NCBI GenBank assembly: GCA_030068075.1
Contig: JAINVK010000525.1
Location: forward strand, 57,951 to 121,950
Source of the DNA: Paguma larvata
Taxonomy: Eukaryota > Chordata > Mammalia > Carnivora > Viverridae
Direction: 5' to 3'
DNA: 64,000 nucleotides
The position numbers and the translations under genes were made by a program. Below the pieces are notes generated by a model. The model saw only the letters and a list, made by a program, of their open reading frames with translations, did no database searches and was not told the DNA's origin. Every line of letters begins with the position of its first letter. Position 1 is the stretch's first letter. Of the stretch, positions 32,562 to 43,577 are shown piece by piece.

Positions 32562-33004
32562 TTATGAAACAAAATAATATAAACTCTTAAATATCACTAC
32601 AAAAACTACAAAAATGACACAAATGGCGATCTTGGTGGAAGGGGTGTCGTCCTGTGGGCCTGTAGCCAACATGAGCCGCTGCTCGGGAGCTGAGGCTGGT
32701 TGCTCAGCTGCAGCAGGTGTTGGCCCCAGGCCTTCGGTGACCCCGCCAGCTGGGGCTGGAGGCTGCTCCTGCTCTGGGGCCGCCAGAGGTGCAGGTGGCT
32801 CTTCCAGCCCCTGACAGTGAATCTGAGCTGTGACGACCACCTGCCCTGGAGGTGACGCTGCTGGTAGGCTCACCGCTTCTTGTATCTGCTGAGCCCCAGG
32901 ATTCATGGCTTCAGGCAGCATGGGGATGAAAGGTGCATTGGGCGCCACAGCGAGAGGAGGGGCAGGCTCCTGAGCGGCATCTGGATCGTGCTCTGGAGCT
33001 GGTG
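32562..33004 (-). CDS. RALGDS-like exon 6, linker and membrane tail
   Basis: 443 bases from acceptor cctacag to TAA. The first 120 codons are a low-complexity Pro/Ala/Glu/Gln linker resembling that of RALGDS. The last 24 codons encode a hydrophobic helix and YYFVS at the C terminus. No RasGEF-coding exon was found further left in the 600 bases checked. Confidence 0.8.
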
Positions 33005-36000
33005 CTGTAGGTTCAAAGACGTCTGATCACCATGAACGCCTTCCCACGGCCTTTCCAAATTCAGGACACCTCTCCCACAGTCCTTGTCGCCTGAGTCTAG
33101 GAGCCCAGCAGCTGTAAGGCTCCCCAGATGCTAGGCTAATGGACGAGTGATCTGAGACTCCTCACTGCTCCCAGCCCAACACAGTCTCAGAAACTTGCTG
33201 TGTGTGGCCGACCCTGTCCCCTCCACAAGCCCACATCGGCCATCCAGAGGCCGCCTCACCCTCTGCCTCTGGCTCACCGGAGTCCATGGACGTCCGCCTT
33301 GAGAAGAGAAGGCGGGCACGGTGCTCCAGCTCTGAGCCCGGCATGTTGAGCCCCACATACTCCAGCAGGAGGTCCCGGCTGAGGAATTCTTGGGGCTGGA
33401 TAAAATCCTCAGGGTACGAATCCAGCCAGTAGCCCAGAATGGCGGAGATGGCTCTGGGGATACACAGTGGCCAGAACAGTCAACACGGGGTGTTGCTCCC
33501 ACACTGATGTCTGAGGGCAGCCCTGTGGATCCCCGGCTCCTGCGCCTCCTGCGCCTCCTGCTCCTGGCTGTTCAGAGGCTGGTCCTACACCGGGTCCGCC
33601 TATGATTTAGCAGTCCTGCCTGCGATCGTCTTGGTCACCGAGGACGGGCTGGCAAAAGTCGTTTTGAGTGGGACCCTTAAGCACTGATGTGGTCATCTCT
33701 GTCCTTCTTGGGGAAGCCAGACACTCACACTCCTTGGTCTGTCTCCCTGCCCGCCTCCCACTCGAATTCAACTCCGTGTGGACAGGGAGGGGTGGTGTCA
33801 GGTGTGTCAGCGCCTTCTCTGCATACACTAGGGCTCCTCGAATATCTCACCCAAGAGGGAACAAAGGGACTCTGTTTCTTACCAGAGCTTCCCAGGACAC
33901 TCCTAATACCTCCAACCTGACTTCCAGTGCCCAAGTGCTGCCCCACACACTCAGTGCCCATGTGTGTGTCCTCTCACTGACCCTGATCTCCCCCAGGGTG
34001 GAGGATATCTGGTCCTTGAGGCCTCACTGGGTCTCCCGAACACTTGCTAAGCACCCGCTGTGAGAGGTCCACAGATTGGTGAGTGTGAAGCTCCCCACAC
34101 CCTTTGTTCTGGGTCCCCTGATGGGGGTGGAGGAGGGCTGGGATTGGGAGGGGATGGAGTTGGACTCTCTAAGGGGTGACTCTGTCCTCTGGCGCCCTCT
34201 GCTGTCACACTGTGCCCGCAGCGCCTCCACTACTCTGCAGGACGGGACCCCTCTGCTGGCTTCCAAGGGGAACCCCTCAGTCCTTACCCTCTCACCTGAA
34301 ACTCAGACTGGTGGGGATGCTGGGTCCTTCCTCCCCTCCCACTCAGTGTCCCCTCACTGCCTTCTGGAGAAGGAAGGCCCTCCTGCAGTAGCTCGGGCTT
34401 ACTCACATTTTCTCCCACACCGTGCGTCTGCGATCCACCTCAGTCTCGGGAAGGAAGCAGTGATACCTAGAGGAGGCCAGAAGGGCGTCATATGGGCTGT
34501 CCTATGGATGCTGCCTGTCGCCATCCCCACTGTCACCGACTGCTGACTAGAGTGAGCTGTGGAGGGCAGGCTGCTCTCTGCTCTGTGCATTGGATCCCAG
34601 TCAGCTCCTGCAGACAGGCCTGCACCTAGTGGGGCTTCCTGTATGTTTGGTGAATGATGAGCCCCGGTCAGCCCCATTACACATATATGAGTTTGCCTGG
34701 GCCTCCTGCTCATCACCGGGATCTTTGCTCTGGTTTGACCCAGGACTCAGACCCCTAGTTGGAGCCCCAAATCTCCTTTTCCGATGGGAAAGCAGCCCAA
34801 CTCAAGACCAGGCGACAGTGAGGGAGCGGGCAGGAACTTCCTCATGAGGAAGAGGACAGAGATAACCCAGCACAGTCACAGCCCTGCTGCAGACCTTTCC
34901 ACAGGGCCAGGGTCATGTTCCCTGCAGGGCCCCACTGATTCGCTGGAATTACTCCACCCTGATCAGGGAAGAAACAACAAACTGAGACGTAGGGAGTTTG
35001 GTGACATTTCCAAGTCTCAGCCTTAAGCCTCAGAATCCCACTGGGCTGTGGAGGGGCAGGGTGCTCACCTGCTAAACAATATGTCCAGGACTTCATGGGG
35101 GCTCGCGAAAGCTCTATACGTTTTCAAGAATGTGGAGGGGTAGATGAGGTCTCCTCTAATGAAGGCTGGCACCAGGTCCTCTACCTGCTGCTCCAGCTGG
35201 CCTGCTTCGTTGATGCCCACCACACAGTTCCCATCCTGGTTCACGGCTGTGGCCTTTTTGCCCTGGGGTAGAACAAAGGAAGGACACAGTGTCAGAAGCA
35301 GCACCTTGGCCACCAGGCGGGTTTGGGGCCAGAATGCAGAGAAACCCCAAGTCCACAGTGACGTACGGCAAGAGTGAGATTTAGGTGGCCACAGTAGGAA
35401 AAAAGATCTTGTCATTCACACGAAATTTGAGGTGGGGAATGACTGAACACCTTAGAATCTCATATCAGATGGTTAGAGGAGTATTGACAGCACCTCCCTG
35501 CATTAACGGCATCGTCCCTGTGATTTGTGACAACACGGTCCATTCTAGAGATCCGAAGACAGAGGCAATTCCTGGGGTGGGAGGTATAAGGACAATAGGC
35601 CACATAGGATGTCCAGGGCAGCACCGTGACATGGCCACAGAAGGGAATCCTTTAAAGCATCTGGGAAGGGCTGAATGAGTGTGGAACCCAGTCTCCCTTC
35701 TGGAATGTTGTCTAGGCAGTAAGGCCCCAGCTCCTGATGTAGCGGGGCTCCAGGGACGTGTTCTTTGGCAACCACACTGGAGAGCAGCAGACATAATACA
35801 TGAGCCCCATGTCCCTTTGGGTAAGAGTCTCCCTACTCATCGTGATTTGTGCCAGACTTGGAGAAGGTGTGAGGATGGTCAGGCCAACAGGGACACCTGG
35901 GAACGGGAGTTAGGGAAATATGTACAACAATGGAAAACTATTCTAGACAGAATGGGACGTGAAGTGGTGTCAGGTCTCTTTTCTGAGACTCCTACAAATC

Positions 36001-36863
36001 AGTGGAGAGTGACTTTGCATCTGGCAGTGGCAGGGGCCGGGCCATGAGGGCATGTTGGGGGAGGAGATGGGGTTCCAGGTTCATCTGGGAGCAGGAGTCT
36101 CCGAGGGAGCCCACGGGGAGTAGCAGTGTGGCTTCTGTGCCCTGGGATCCTTTTCGCTGCCTCTGGGCCCTGGGTGTTGGGTCTCCCTGGTACCTGCACT
36201 CACCCTGAACCAGCGCTGCAAACGGGTGGTGGCACGCGGCTTCCTCCCGTCCCTCGGGGAAGTAGAGCAGGGGCTCTCGTCGTTCAGCTCCTGCCCCGTC
36301 TCTGGTGTGCGGCTCTGTGAAGACGGTGCCCGGCAGGCAGGCAGGAGGCCTCAGAGCCCTGTCTGCTTGCTTGTGTTTGTCCTCAACCCCTTGTGACTCC
36401 ATTCCAGACATAGGACTCCACAGTGTGCACAGACCTCCAGCAAGGAGGAAAAGCAACACAGCTCGAGGGCCTTGGATTAACCCTGGTACAGGTTAGAGGC
36501 CCCTCAGGGATCCCTTTTCCCTCCTTCCCACCATGACGTCGATGGGGACCTGATGGGACCTCCAGGGTGTCCACGGGCCTCCTACCCCCTCCAGCCCAGG
36601 AGAGGCCCTCCCTGCATGTCCCTCTTTCCCTGAAACTGAAGAGGAGGGGATGGGGCTGCCCAGGGATGGCTCAGAGAGCTGGCCGGGCCTGAACTGGCCT
36701 GCTCTAGGCTGCTCGGTATTACCTTATGGGACCTCCTGGCAAACGGCCTGAGGCATCGCGAGCCTGGGTTAATTAAGCCCCTCCAGCATCCAAATAATCC
36801 TGCACACTGGGGTTTCCGGAAACTGCCCGAGCCCCGATGCCTGGGAAAACAAGAAGAGAACAT
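32562..36863 (-). CDS. RALGDS-like gene: REM domain, no RasGEF, C-terminal membrane tail
   Basis: Six minus-strand exons (36,863-36,723; 36,314-36,204; 35,262-35,069; 34,466-34,407; 33,453-33,278; 33,004-32,562) join in phase into 374 codons plus stop, with consensus splice borders and no internal stop. Exons 2 to 5 match RALGDS as I recall it; exon 2 (37 codons) and exon 3 (65 codons) have the same codon counts as human. Residues about 85-215 form the REM (RasGEF-N) module, seen in LVPAFIRGDLIYPSTFLKTY, RAFASPHEVLDILFSR and ILGYWLDSYPEDF..LNMPGSELEHRA. A Pro/Ala/Gln/Glu-rich linker like that of RALGDS follows. Instead of the catalytic CDC25 (RasGEF) domain and Ras-binding domain, the protein ends in a single hydrophobic segment (IAICVIFVVFVVIFKSLYYF). 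It cannot exchange nucleotide on Ral. It may be a tail-anchored regulator or decoy; this is inference. Conserved exon structure excludes a retrocopy. Confidence 0.85.
33278..33453 (-). CDS. RALGDS-like exon 5, REM domain end
   Basis: 176 bases between atccccag and GACTCCG|GTGAGC. It encodes AISAILGYWLDSYPEDF and YVGLNMPGSELEHRARLLF, the second half of the REM module, which in RALGDS precedes the linker. Confidence 0.9.
34407..34466 (-). CDS. RALGDS-like exon 4
   Basis: 60 bases between ctctag and AAAAT|GTGAGT, encoding YHCFLPETEVDRRRTVWEK. It is the same length as, and in phase with, the RALGDS segment starting Tyr-Gly-Cys-Ile-Leu-Pro. Such a short exon being preserved with both splice sites argues for constraint. 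Confidence 0.85.
35069..35262 (-). CDS. RALGDS-like exon 3, REM domain start
   Basis: 194 bases, acceptor ctaccccag, donor AGCAG|GTGAGC. It encodes 64 full codons plus two bases. It contains the first REM helices (QLEQQVEDLVPAF, TFLKTYRAFAS, VLDILFSR), and the total of 65 codons equals the human exon. Confidence 0.9.
36204..36314 (-). CDS. RALGDS-like exon 2
   Basis: 111 bases, 37 codons, phase 0, acceptor cttcacag, donor TTCAGG|GTGAGT. It carries TPETGQELNDESP and ends LQRWFR, aligning without gaps to the 37-residue RALGDS exon (Thr-Gln-Glu-Ile-Gly-Glu-Glu-Leu ... Gln-Arg-Trp-Leu-Gly). Confidence 0.82.
36723..36863 (-). CDS. RALGDS-like exon 1 (start codon)
   Basis: 141 bases, 47 codons from ATG (gagagATGt, purine at -3) to donor CATAAG|GTAATA. 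It encodes MFSSCFPRHRGSGSFR and then a basic, cysteine-containing stretch; the early cysteines (5, 20 and 26) could be lipidated. Chosen as the start because its end is in phase with exon 2 and it has no upstream in-frame coding match. The start is inferred, not proved. Confidence 0.7.
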
Positions 36864-38502
36864 CTCTCACTCTCTGTGTCTACAGACAAGTGAGCCTGGT
36901 ATGGGACCATACTAGAACATGGGTGCCAGGTTACGGGGTTCCGAGTTCTGTTGGGGCCTGTTGTCAAGGAAGTGACTTCACTGCTTAGGATCCTCTCCCT
37001 GGGTCCCCTCCTGGGATAACAGCAATGCAAAAGTGCTGTGGTTTGCTGGTGCCCACCCCCTGTCTCCACGACATGTCACATCTGTACAAGTTACACCAGT
37101 GCACCCCTCTCCACATCCTCCCGGGAGGGCCTGGGTGCAGCCAGGGTCCCACCTTTGAGACCCACCTAGCTTCTTTCACAACTCTTCATTCTTACGTGTT
37201 TCTGAGCCCTGACAAGCGGTTGTGCCTCTGAGAGAAGGTCTGTGTCTTTCCTGCACGATGGAGGGGCCTCTAGCCTGTGCTTCCTTGGGGTGTCCCCAGG
37301 CATAGGTGGGGTGATTGGAGGAGTGGGGTCACGTGCAGGGCATTCATCCAAGCACATTGACTCGGTCTCCTCACCTCCTCTGGTTCTGCTGTTCCTCAGA
37401 TCCCACCCCACAGTCGTTACCGGTGTGAGTGTGTGTGCGCGTGTGCATGTGTTTACCAGTGCTCACTTTCTGGAGGCCCAGAAGATAACAGCCCCACCTA
37501 GTGAAGTTGTGGCCAAAGCTTACGAAGATATTGGTATTGAATGCACAAAGTATATACATTTCTAAAATCTTCTCAAACTGTGCATTGAAAATGGGTGACT
37601 TTTCTGTTTGCAATAAAAACATATATGGTTTATATTAAGAATTACATACTGGGTTCTCTTCTCAGTAGAGGTGTCTGTCGTTCTATTAATACTTGACTTT
37701 TGGGAAGCTCCTGAGCTTGGGGTACTGGGTGCCCACAGAACCAACCCTGTGCTTAAAGGGTTGGACCTTTCAGTCCCTCCTGATTCCCAGGGAGGGAGAG
37801 AGGTTGGGGCTTAAATGATTTGCTACTAGCCAGTGATTTAATCAATAATGCCTGTGGAATGAAGACTCTCTAACACCCCAAAAAGACTGGGTTCAGAGAA
37901 CTTCCAAGTGGGTGAACGCATAGAGATGTGAGGGAGAGCGGTGTGTTCAGAGAGGGCGAGGAAGCTTCACGCCCCTTCCTTTTTCCTTGCCCTATGCATC
38001 TTGTCCGTCTGGCTGTTTCCCAGTTACATCTTTTTGTAATAACCCAGTGCTCTAGTGCGTCAATTGTCTCCTGAGTCCTAGGAGCCATTATAGCAGATTA
38101 ATGGACCCTGAGCAGGGAATATGGGATCCTCTGATCCAGAGCCGGTAGATCAGAAGCCCAAGTGACCACAGGTGCTGGAAGGGGTTCAGGGCCCCCTTGC
38201 CGGACTGAGCCCTTAATCCTTGGGATCTAATGCTCTCTCCTGGTACATAGTGTCAGAGCTGAGTTACATTGTAGGACACCCAAGTGGCGTCCCAGAACTA
38301 CGTGGTGGTGTGGGGGAAAGGCCCACACGTCTGCTGTCAAAAGTGTTGTGAATATGGTAGACATGTGAGAATCACGGAGAAACAAAAGAGTGTAGGTTTT
38401 ACAAATAGTGTAGAAATTATATCTCCTATTGACCTAGAACTTGGATCACATGACTGTCTCAAAAATTACACTTTCTGTTGATAAGTGTTTTAAAAGATAT
38501 CA
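36864..38502. other. Upstream flank of the RALGDS-like gene; old repeat-like DNA at 37.9-38.4 kb
   Basis: The likely promoter of the minus-strand gene lies at the left end, with no TATA box apparent. Between about 37,880 and 38,400, phrases such as gactgagcccttaatccttg and agtgtcagagctgagttaca feel like an ancient dispersed repeat, but I cannot assign the family. Confidence 0.35.
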
Positions 38503-38716
38503 TGGGGTGCCTGGGTGGCTCAGTTGGTTAAGCGGCCGACTTCGGCTCAGGTCATGATCTCACGGTCTGTGGGTTCGAGCCCCGGATCGGGCTCTGACGG
38601 GCTCAGAGCCTGGAGCCTGCTTCAGATTCTGTGTCTCCCCCTCTCTCAGCCCTTCCCCTGCTCATACTCTGTCTCTATGTCTCTCAAAAATAAATAAACG
38701 TTAAAAAAATAAAAAA
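38503..38716 (+). mobile_element. CanSINE, plus, with TSD
   Basis: Near-consensus head and tail, flanked by aaaagatatcat and aaaagatagcat as target-site duplication. It is close to the felid consensus and thus relatively young. Confidence 0.93.
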
Positions 38717-38732
38717 AATAAAAGATAGCATG

Positions 38733-38930
38733 TTCGGGAGCCTGGTTGGCTCAGACAGTGAAGCGTCCTACTCTTGGTTTCAGCTCAGGTTCTGATCTCA
38801 CGGTTCATGAGTTTGAGCCTGCATCAGGCTCTGTGCTGACAGTGTGCAGCCTGCTTGGGATTCTCTCAGGATTTCCCTCCCTTGCTCTCTCTCTCTGTCA
38901 AAATAAATAAACCTTAAAAAAAATTCGCAT
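38733..38930 (+). mobile_element. CanSINE, plus, older
   Basis: It starts gggagcctggttggctcaga immediately after the previous element and ends aataaataaaccttaaa. It is more diverged, so the younger element landed just upstream of it. Confidence 0.88.
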
Positions 38931-39145
38931 GGGTTTCAGAACACTGGTGTTCACATGGCATGAGTAGGAAACCCGTGTGCCTGCGAGTTGTGAGTCCTTC
39001 AGTGGTTCCTGTCGTTAACACTACTCTAGGACTCATGTCCCCCCTGCATCTTGCCACAACAGCTTCTGATTCGTATTAGAGGAATTTAGGTTCATGTAGA
39101 GAGAGATATGTGAAGTGGCCCAAAGGAAATCAGACTTCCCAAAAT

Positions 39146-39151
39146 ACACTT

Positions 39152-39190
<39 letters not shown>

Positions 39191-39403
39191 CTTTTAACTG
39201 TTTTTTTCTTTTTGTTGTTGTTGTTGTTTAGAGACAGAGTATGAGAAAGGGAAGGGCAGAGTGAGAGGGTGACACAGAATCTGACAGGCTCCAGGCTCCG
39301 AGCCGTCTGCACAGAGCCCAACGCGGGGCTTGAACCCATGAACGGTGAGATCGTGACCCGAGCCAAAGTCAGACAGTTAACTGAAAGAGCCACCCAGGCG
39401 CCA
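39146..39403 (-). mobile_element. CanSINE, minus, with expanded (TTTA)n tail and TSD
   Basis: The tail has grown to about 11 TTTA units plus a TTG repeat. Body and head (ccacccaggcgcc) are complete. ccaaaatacacttt and ccaaaaatacactat flank it. Confidence 0.92.
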
Positions 39404-41617
39404 CCAAAAATACACTATTAAATTTAGGCTTCTATTGTCCCACTTTTCCTATAAACACCTATTTGTTTTTCCGTGTTGAAATTATGTAATGTGTCTTGAA
39501 ACGACGACATGGCAAGAGCATTTTTTCCATGATATTAAACTTGTTATAAATCTAGTTTTCATTGCTGACTGTATGAGTATTTGTTTCAGTACAATTTCTA
39601 GCCTTGTATATTATTTTTCACAAACTTGATTCATCTCTTTTTATTTTATTTTTGTAGTAGGATGATGTTCGCTTTTGCGAGCCACTTATATTTGCTCATC
39701 ATAAATATCTCCTTATGTCCTTCGTCCCCTCTTTCTTGGACTTGTAAGTGACCTGATTTTTCAAGTAAAATTGAACAGAAACTGAAAACAGAAATTCAAA
39801 AGGATTTGTTCTTTGGGCTTATTTAGAACCTGGCTAAAGATGGTTGACTCTATTTAGCAGGGCTCAACTACTTTTATAGACTTCCTAGTCCTTGAAGAAT
39901 AGAGCACTGGGGTTCTTCCCTGACTGCAGAGATCTCCCAGGCCTTTCTTGTTTCCATCTTAGATTGCCCCCCACTTGCTCCTTCCGGTAGATGTTTTCTC
40001 ACAATCCTGCATATTCTGCTCTGTGAATACTTTTTCCATTGTAGTATGTTGCTGTTCTTTATGATGTCTTTGAGAAGTAGGTGGGTACGCTTATCATTCC
40101 TCTCATTGCACACATGGCAGGAGGATGATATTAGGAGTGCATTGAGGGGCGACTCTTTGCCCGGAACCTGGGAGAGCACCCTGGCTGCTGGGGATGCCCA
40201 GTCGGTAACAGGGAGCAGCTGAGCTGAGCTCTCCGAACAACTTTATTTTCTGTGTCAGGAGATGATCAGTCCCTAAGCAACCGTGATGGTATCTTTGTGG
40301 AAGGAGTAGGCCTCCTTGCTGGGTGGACAGTAGATTTTTTTCTAGTTCCTGTACTTAAATTTTGTTTTAGAGCAGGTCTTGTTTATGTCGGAGAGATTTT
40401 GGAGAAGTAAATACTGTGCAAATGTACGATGTTCCAGACTTAGAATGTTTGTTCTCAAGAGGTTTGGAAGCTTTGCTTCTACTTAGCTGATAGCTGATGC
40501 TAGCGAAGTGAGTCGTCTGTTGCAGAGAATTCGGAAAGCTCGCTTGAGGGCACACATTTAGAGAGAGAATGGCAGGCTGGTGTGAGATTCAGTGAGCTGG
40601 ACGCTGATCTGGCCCGGCATTCTGACGCATTCGATCTCAGTTACTTCATGAAGCCATCTCACCCATTCAGCAGGGAAGAGAGTCTCTCCTGTTTTAGAAA
40701 TCAGAGGGCTGAGGTCCAGACTGACCGGCACCATGGCTGGTGAGTGGCAGTCAGCTTGAGGACCCAGCTGTGTTCTGATTCATCTTTCTTTAGTGGGTTG
40801 AATTCAACCTTCCCCCGTAGTTTGGGTATGTTTTCCAGTGGACCCCAGCACAGTGCCTTCCTTCTGCCTGTCCCCTCTCTTTGCTCACGCGGTCACTTCT
40901 GAGAGCCCCCCACTGTTCGGGAATGCTCTGGAAACGCCCTCCCCATCCCTCCGAAACTCCCATTTTGGCCACATGGGAGTCCAGAGCTCCGGCTGTCTGG
41001 ATCTGCCCTGAATCCTGGTGCTTGTGCTAGATTTGGGGATTGGAACCGAGAGGTTCTGGCTCTGCTGGAAGACTTTCCCTTGGCGGAACCTGGCTCTCAG
41101 CCCCGTGTGGTTTCTAGCAGGGATCCTCCTTTCGGCCTCCAGCCCTGCGGAAGCTCAGCTTTAGTCCTACCGCGAAGCTCTGGCATTGGCGTGCAAGCGG
41201 ACTTTGACACCTTGGATTCAGTTAACAAGCATTTAGTGAAGGGAAGACGTGACAGTGAAAAGTCCCAGGACTTCTTAGTCCTCATTCAGTGTTGTCAGCT
41301 GACGAATGAATTCTGTAATTCTGTGTTCTTCCTGGTGTCCAGTCGGATCGTGGAGTAATAACCCATTCTAACGTTAGTGAGGTATTACCTGTGTGTATTA
41401 TTATACTCCATTTCTTATACAAGAAAGCTGTTGTAAAAGTCCAGCTACCAAAAATAATGAAGACGTTACCTGGATATTTGCACATTTCCAAAGGTTACAC
41501 TAGTTTCAAGTAGTGGTAAATGAAACTATGTTTTAGTGGTAGGTAGCTCAATTTTCAAAGTGCTTCACTCTTCTGCTTCAGGAAATGTGGCCATAAAATT
41601 TTCTTTTTTGAAAAGTG

Positions 41618-41765
41618 CATGTTTATTTATTTGGAGACAGAGATAATGTGCACAAGCAAGGGAGGGGCAGAAAGAGAGAGAGAGGGGAGAATCCCAAGCA
41701 GGCCCCACACTGTCAGCACAGAGCCCACCATGGGGATCAAGTACTGCTTTTCATGACTCCTCTGA
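41618..41765 (-). mobile_element. CanSINE, minus, 5'-truncated
   Basis: Tail tgtttatttatttggagaca, body to cccaccatggggatcaag; the tRNA head is missing. Confidence 0.82.
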
Positions 41766-42540
41766 TTTAGCCCGTGTAACACATAATATGTGCTTGCGCC
41801 TCTCCACACTAGAGTTGCGGTCTGTTTCTGGAACTTCCTTATAGCTGTTGGGAAGGCATTGCCATACACCTGCTAGCTCTGGGCAGGGAGGAGCGGGCGG
41901 GGGGGGGGGTGGGTGGTGGGGGGTCAGGGCGGGGCATCGGGTGAGACAGCCCCCGCCTTGCCAAAGAAAGCTTTGTTTTCACGGCGCCTTTCCCTGTTTT
42001 CCTGCTGGTAGCTTTGCACTAATGTTTGGAAGGTATTATTTATACAGAGATTCCAATGAACTGGATCGTGAACGTAGGAAGTGGTGAATTAGAAAATATG
42101 GTAGCACGAGCTGAAGAATTTTAGAGAAATCTTGTTGAGGTACATGCGAGTGTTTCTGCTTGGAAACTCTGACTCAGCACTCGGCGCCGTCGGCTGCTCT
42201 CCCTTGTTGGAGGTATGTGGGACGGTCTGTCCACCAGGGCAGCCTGGCACCTGCTCTGCCCCTCATAGCGTCAAGCGTCACGCTTCCTTGGAAACCACTG
42301 GGGAGGCTCTTAGGGTCTTGCCTCATCCTCCCCTGTTTTTCGTCCCTGGGAACGAGGGCAGGGGGCAGGAGGGTCAATGATTTGAATATGGCTTTTGGAA
42401 TATTCTGAAATATCAAGATCTAGGAATGTCGGAACTGTGGGAACTACCTTTCTGAAAGGAAAGTTGGGGAGAAATGGAAATAACTGTGATATTTTATTTT
42501 TGGCATATTTTAGGTATTTGCAGTATCGTACTATGTGAAA

Positions 42541-42756
42541 TTTTTAATTTTGTGAAGCTTACTTACTTATTTCGAGAGAGACAGACCGTGAAAGTGGGGG
42601 AGGGGCAGAGAGAGAGAGGGAGAGAGAGACTCCCAAACAGGCTCCATGCTGCCTGCACAGAGCGTGATGTGGGGCTCTAAACCACAACACCACGAGATTA
42701 GGACTCGAACCAACCAAGAGTGGGGTACCTCACTGACTGAGCCACCCAGGTGCCCC
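42541..42756 (-). mobile_element. CanSINE, minus, with TSD
   Basis: Complete reversed element ending tgagccacccaggtgcccc, flanked by cgtactatgtgaaattttt and cgtactatgtgattttt. Confidence 0.93.
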
Positions 42757-43080
42757 CGTACTATGTGATTTTTTAGAAATGGATTGTCTCTGGTTTACGT
42801 TTTTAATGCATTGATCATGCCCATGTGTGTAGGGAAATAAAAAGCTAGAAAAATTACAGACAAATGATGTTTCCCTAGGTGTTCTTCCCTTTAAAAAATT
42901 TAAAGAAGTGAAAAGTCATCGTGGAGGGCAGATCTCCCTCTGACTCATTGTCTCCCCAACCCTCTGCTTTCCACACTTCGAGGTGGACCAACGCATCTCT
43001 CCTGTGTCTTTCTGTCTGCTCTCCTTAACAATATGCAGATGACATCCTACTGATAAAGGTTTTCTTCCTTCTGTTTTCAG

Positions 43081-43139
43081 TGCACAGAGGCCAAAACACG
43101 TTGCTGGTATTTTGAAGCACTCTATCCAACATATTATGT
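43081..43139 (+). CDS. VOPP1-like exon 2
   Basis: 59 bases between a strong acceptor (tttcttccttctgttttcag) and donor GT|GTAAGT. It encodes CTEAKTRCWYFEALYPTYY plus a split codon, against human VOPP1 CTEAKKHCWYFEGLYPTYY. The exon has the expected start phase (0) and end phase (2) and joins in frame to exon 1 copy A, and to copy C if that lay upstream. Lys-to-Thr, His-to-Arg and Gly-to-Ala changes, and Ile-to-Val at the split codon, are many for such a conserved protein, so this is probably a paralogous copy. Exon 3 (the Cys-rich block and membrane helix) was not found before the next exon 1 at 53 kb. Confidence 0.85.
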
Positions 43140-43539
43140 GTAAGTATTTGCATTTTTCTGATGGTTTGGTCCTGTGGTCACATCTTTCTCTGGGAATTCT
43201 TTCTTTAATAGGTACTAGGACTGCTTATAGGAAGGGGAACACTCAGTCTGGGGAGGCCTTCACTCTCGGTTTCATCTGCCTCTGCTCACCGTTGTGCAGG
43301 TGACTTACCTAAGGACTCTCAGCCTGCTCCAACCACTTTCTTGGAAGACGGCAGGAAATACCAGGCGCTTTGTTCCGTGATGCCTGTGGGCTCAGACACG
43401 GTTGGCCAAGAGGGGCAAGATGTGTAAGCAGGGCCAGAGTCGTGTTGCTTTAGACAAATTTTCCGAGGTAAAGGGGGCATTGGGAGTAGAATTTTGAACT
43501 TGAGCTGGATGGGGAAAAGTCCTTAACTCAGCTGCTGGG

Positions 43540-43577
<38 letters not shown>

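Larger units (their letters stand above)
39404..43080. other. Intron-like DNA ahead of VOPP1-like exon 2
   Basis: Holds two CanSINEs and no other recognised exon. A GGGC/GGTGG-rich stretch lies at 41,880-41,945. Open frames at 41.08-41.36 kb and 42.1-42.4 kb show no similarity that I know. Confidence 0.4.

Noticed and set aside
35992..36459. A 155-codon minus-strand frame with a hydrophobic start
   Set aside because: It overlaps RALGDS-like exon 2 in a different frame. The RALGDS-matching frame with intact splice sites is the one that joins to the rest of the gene.
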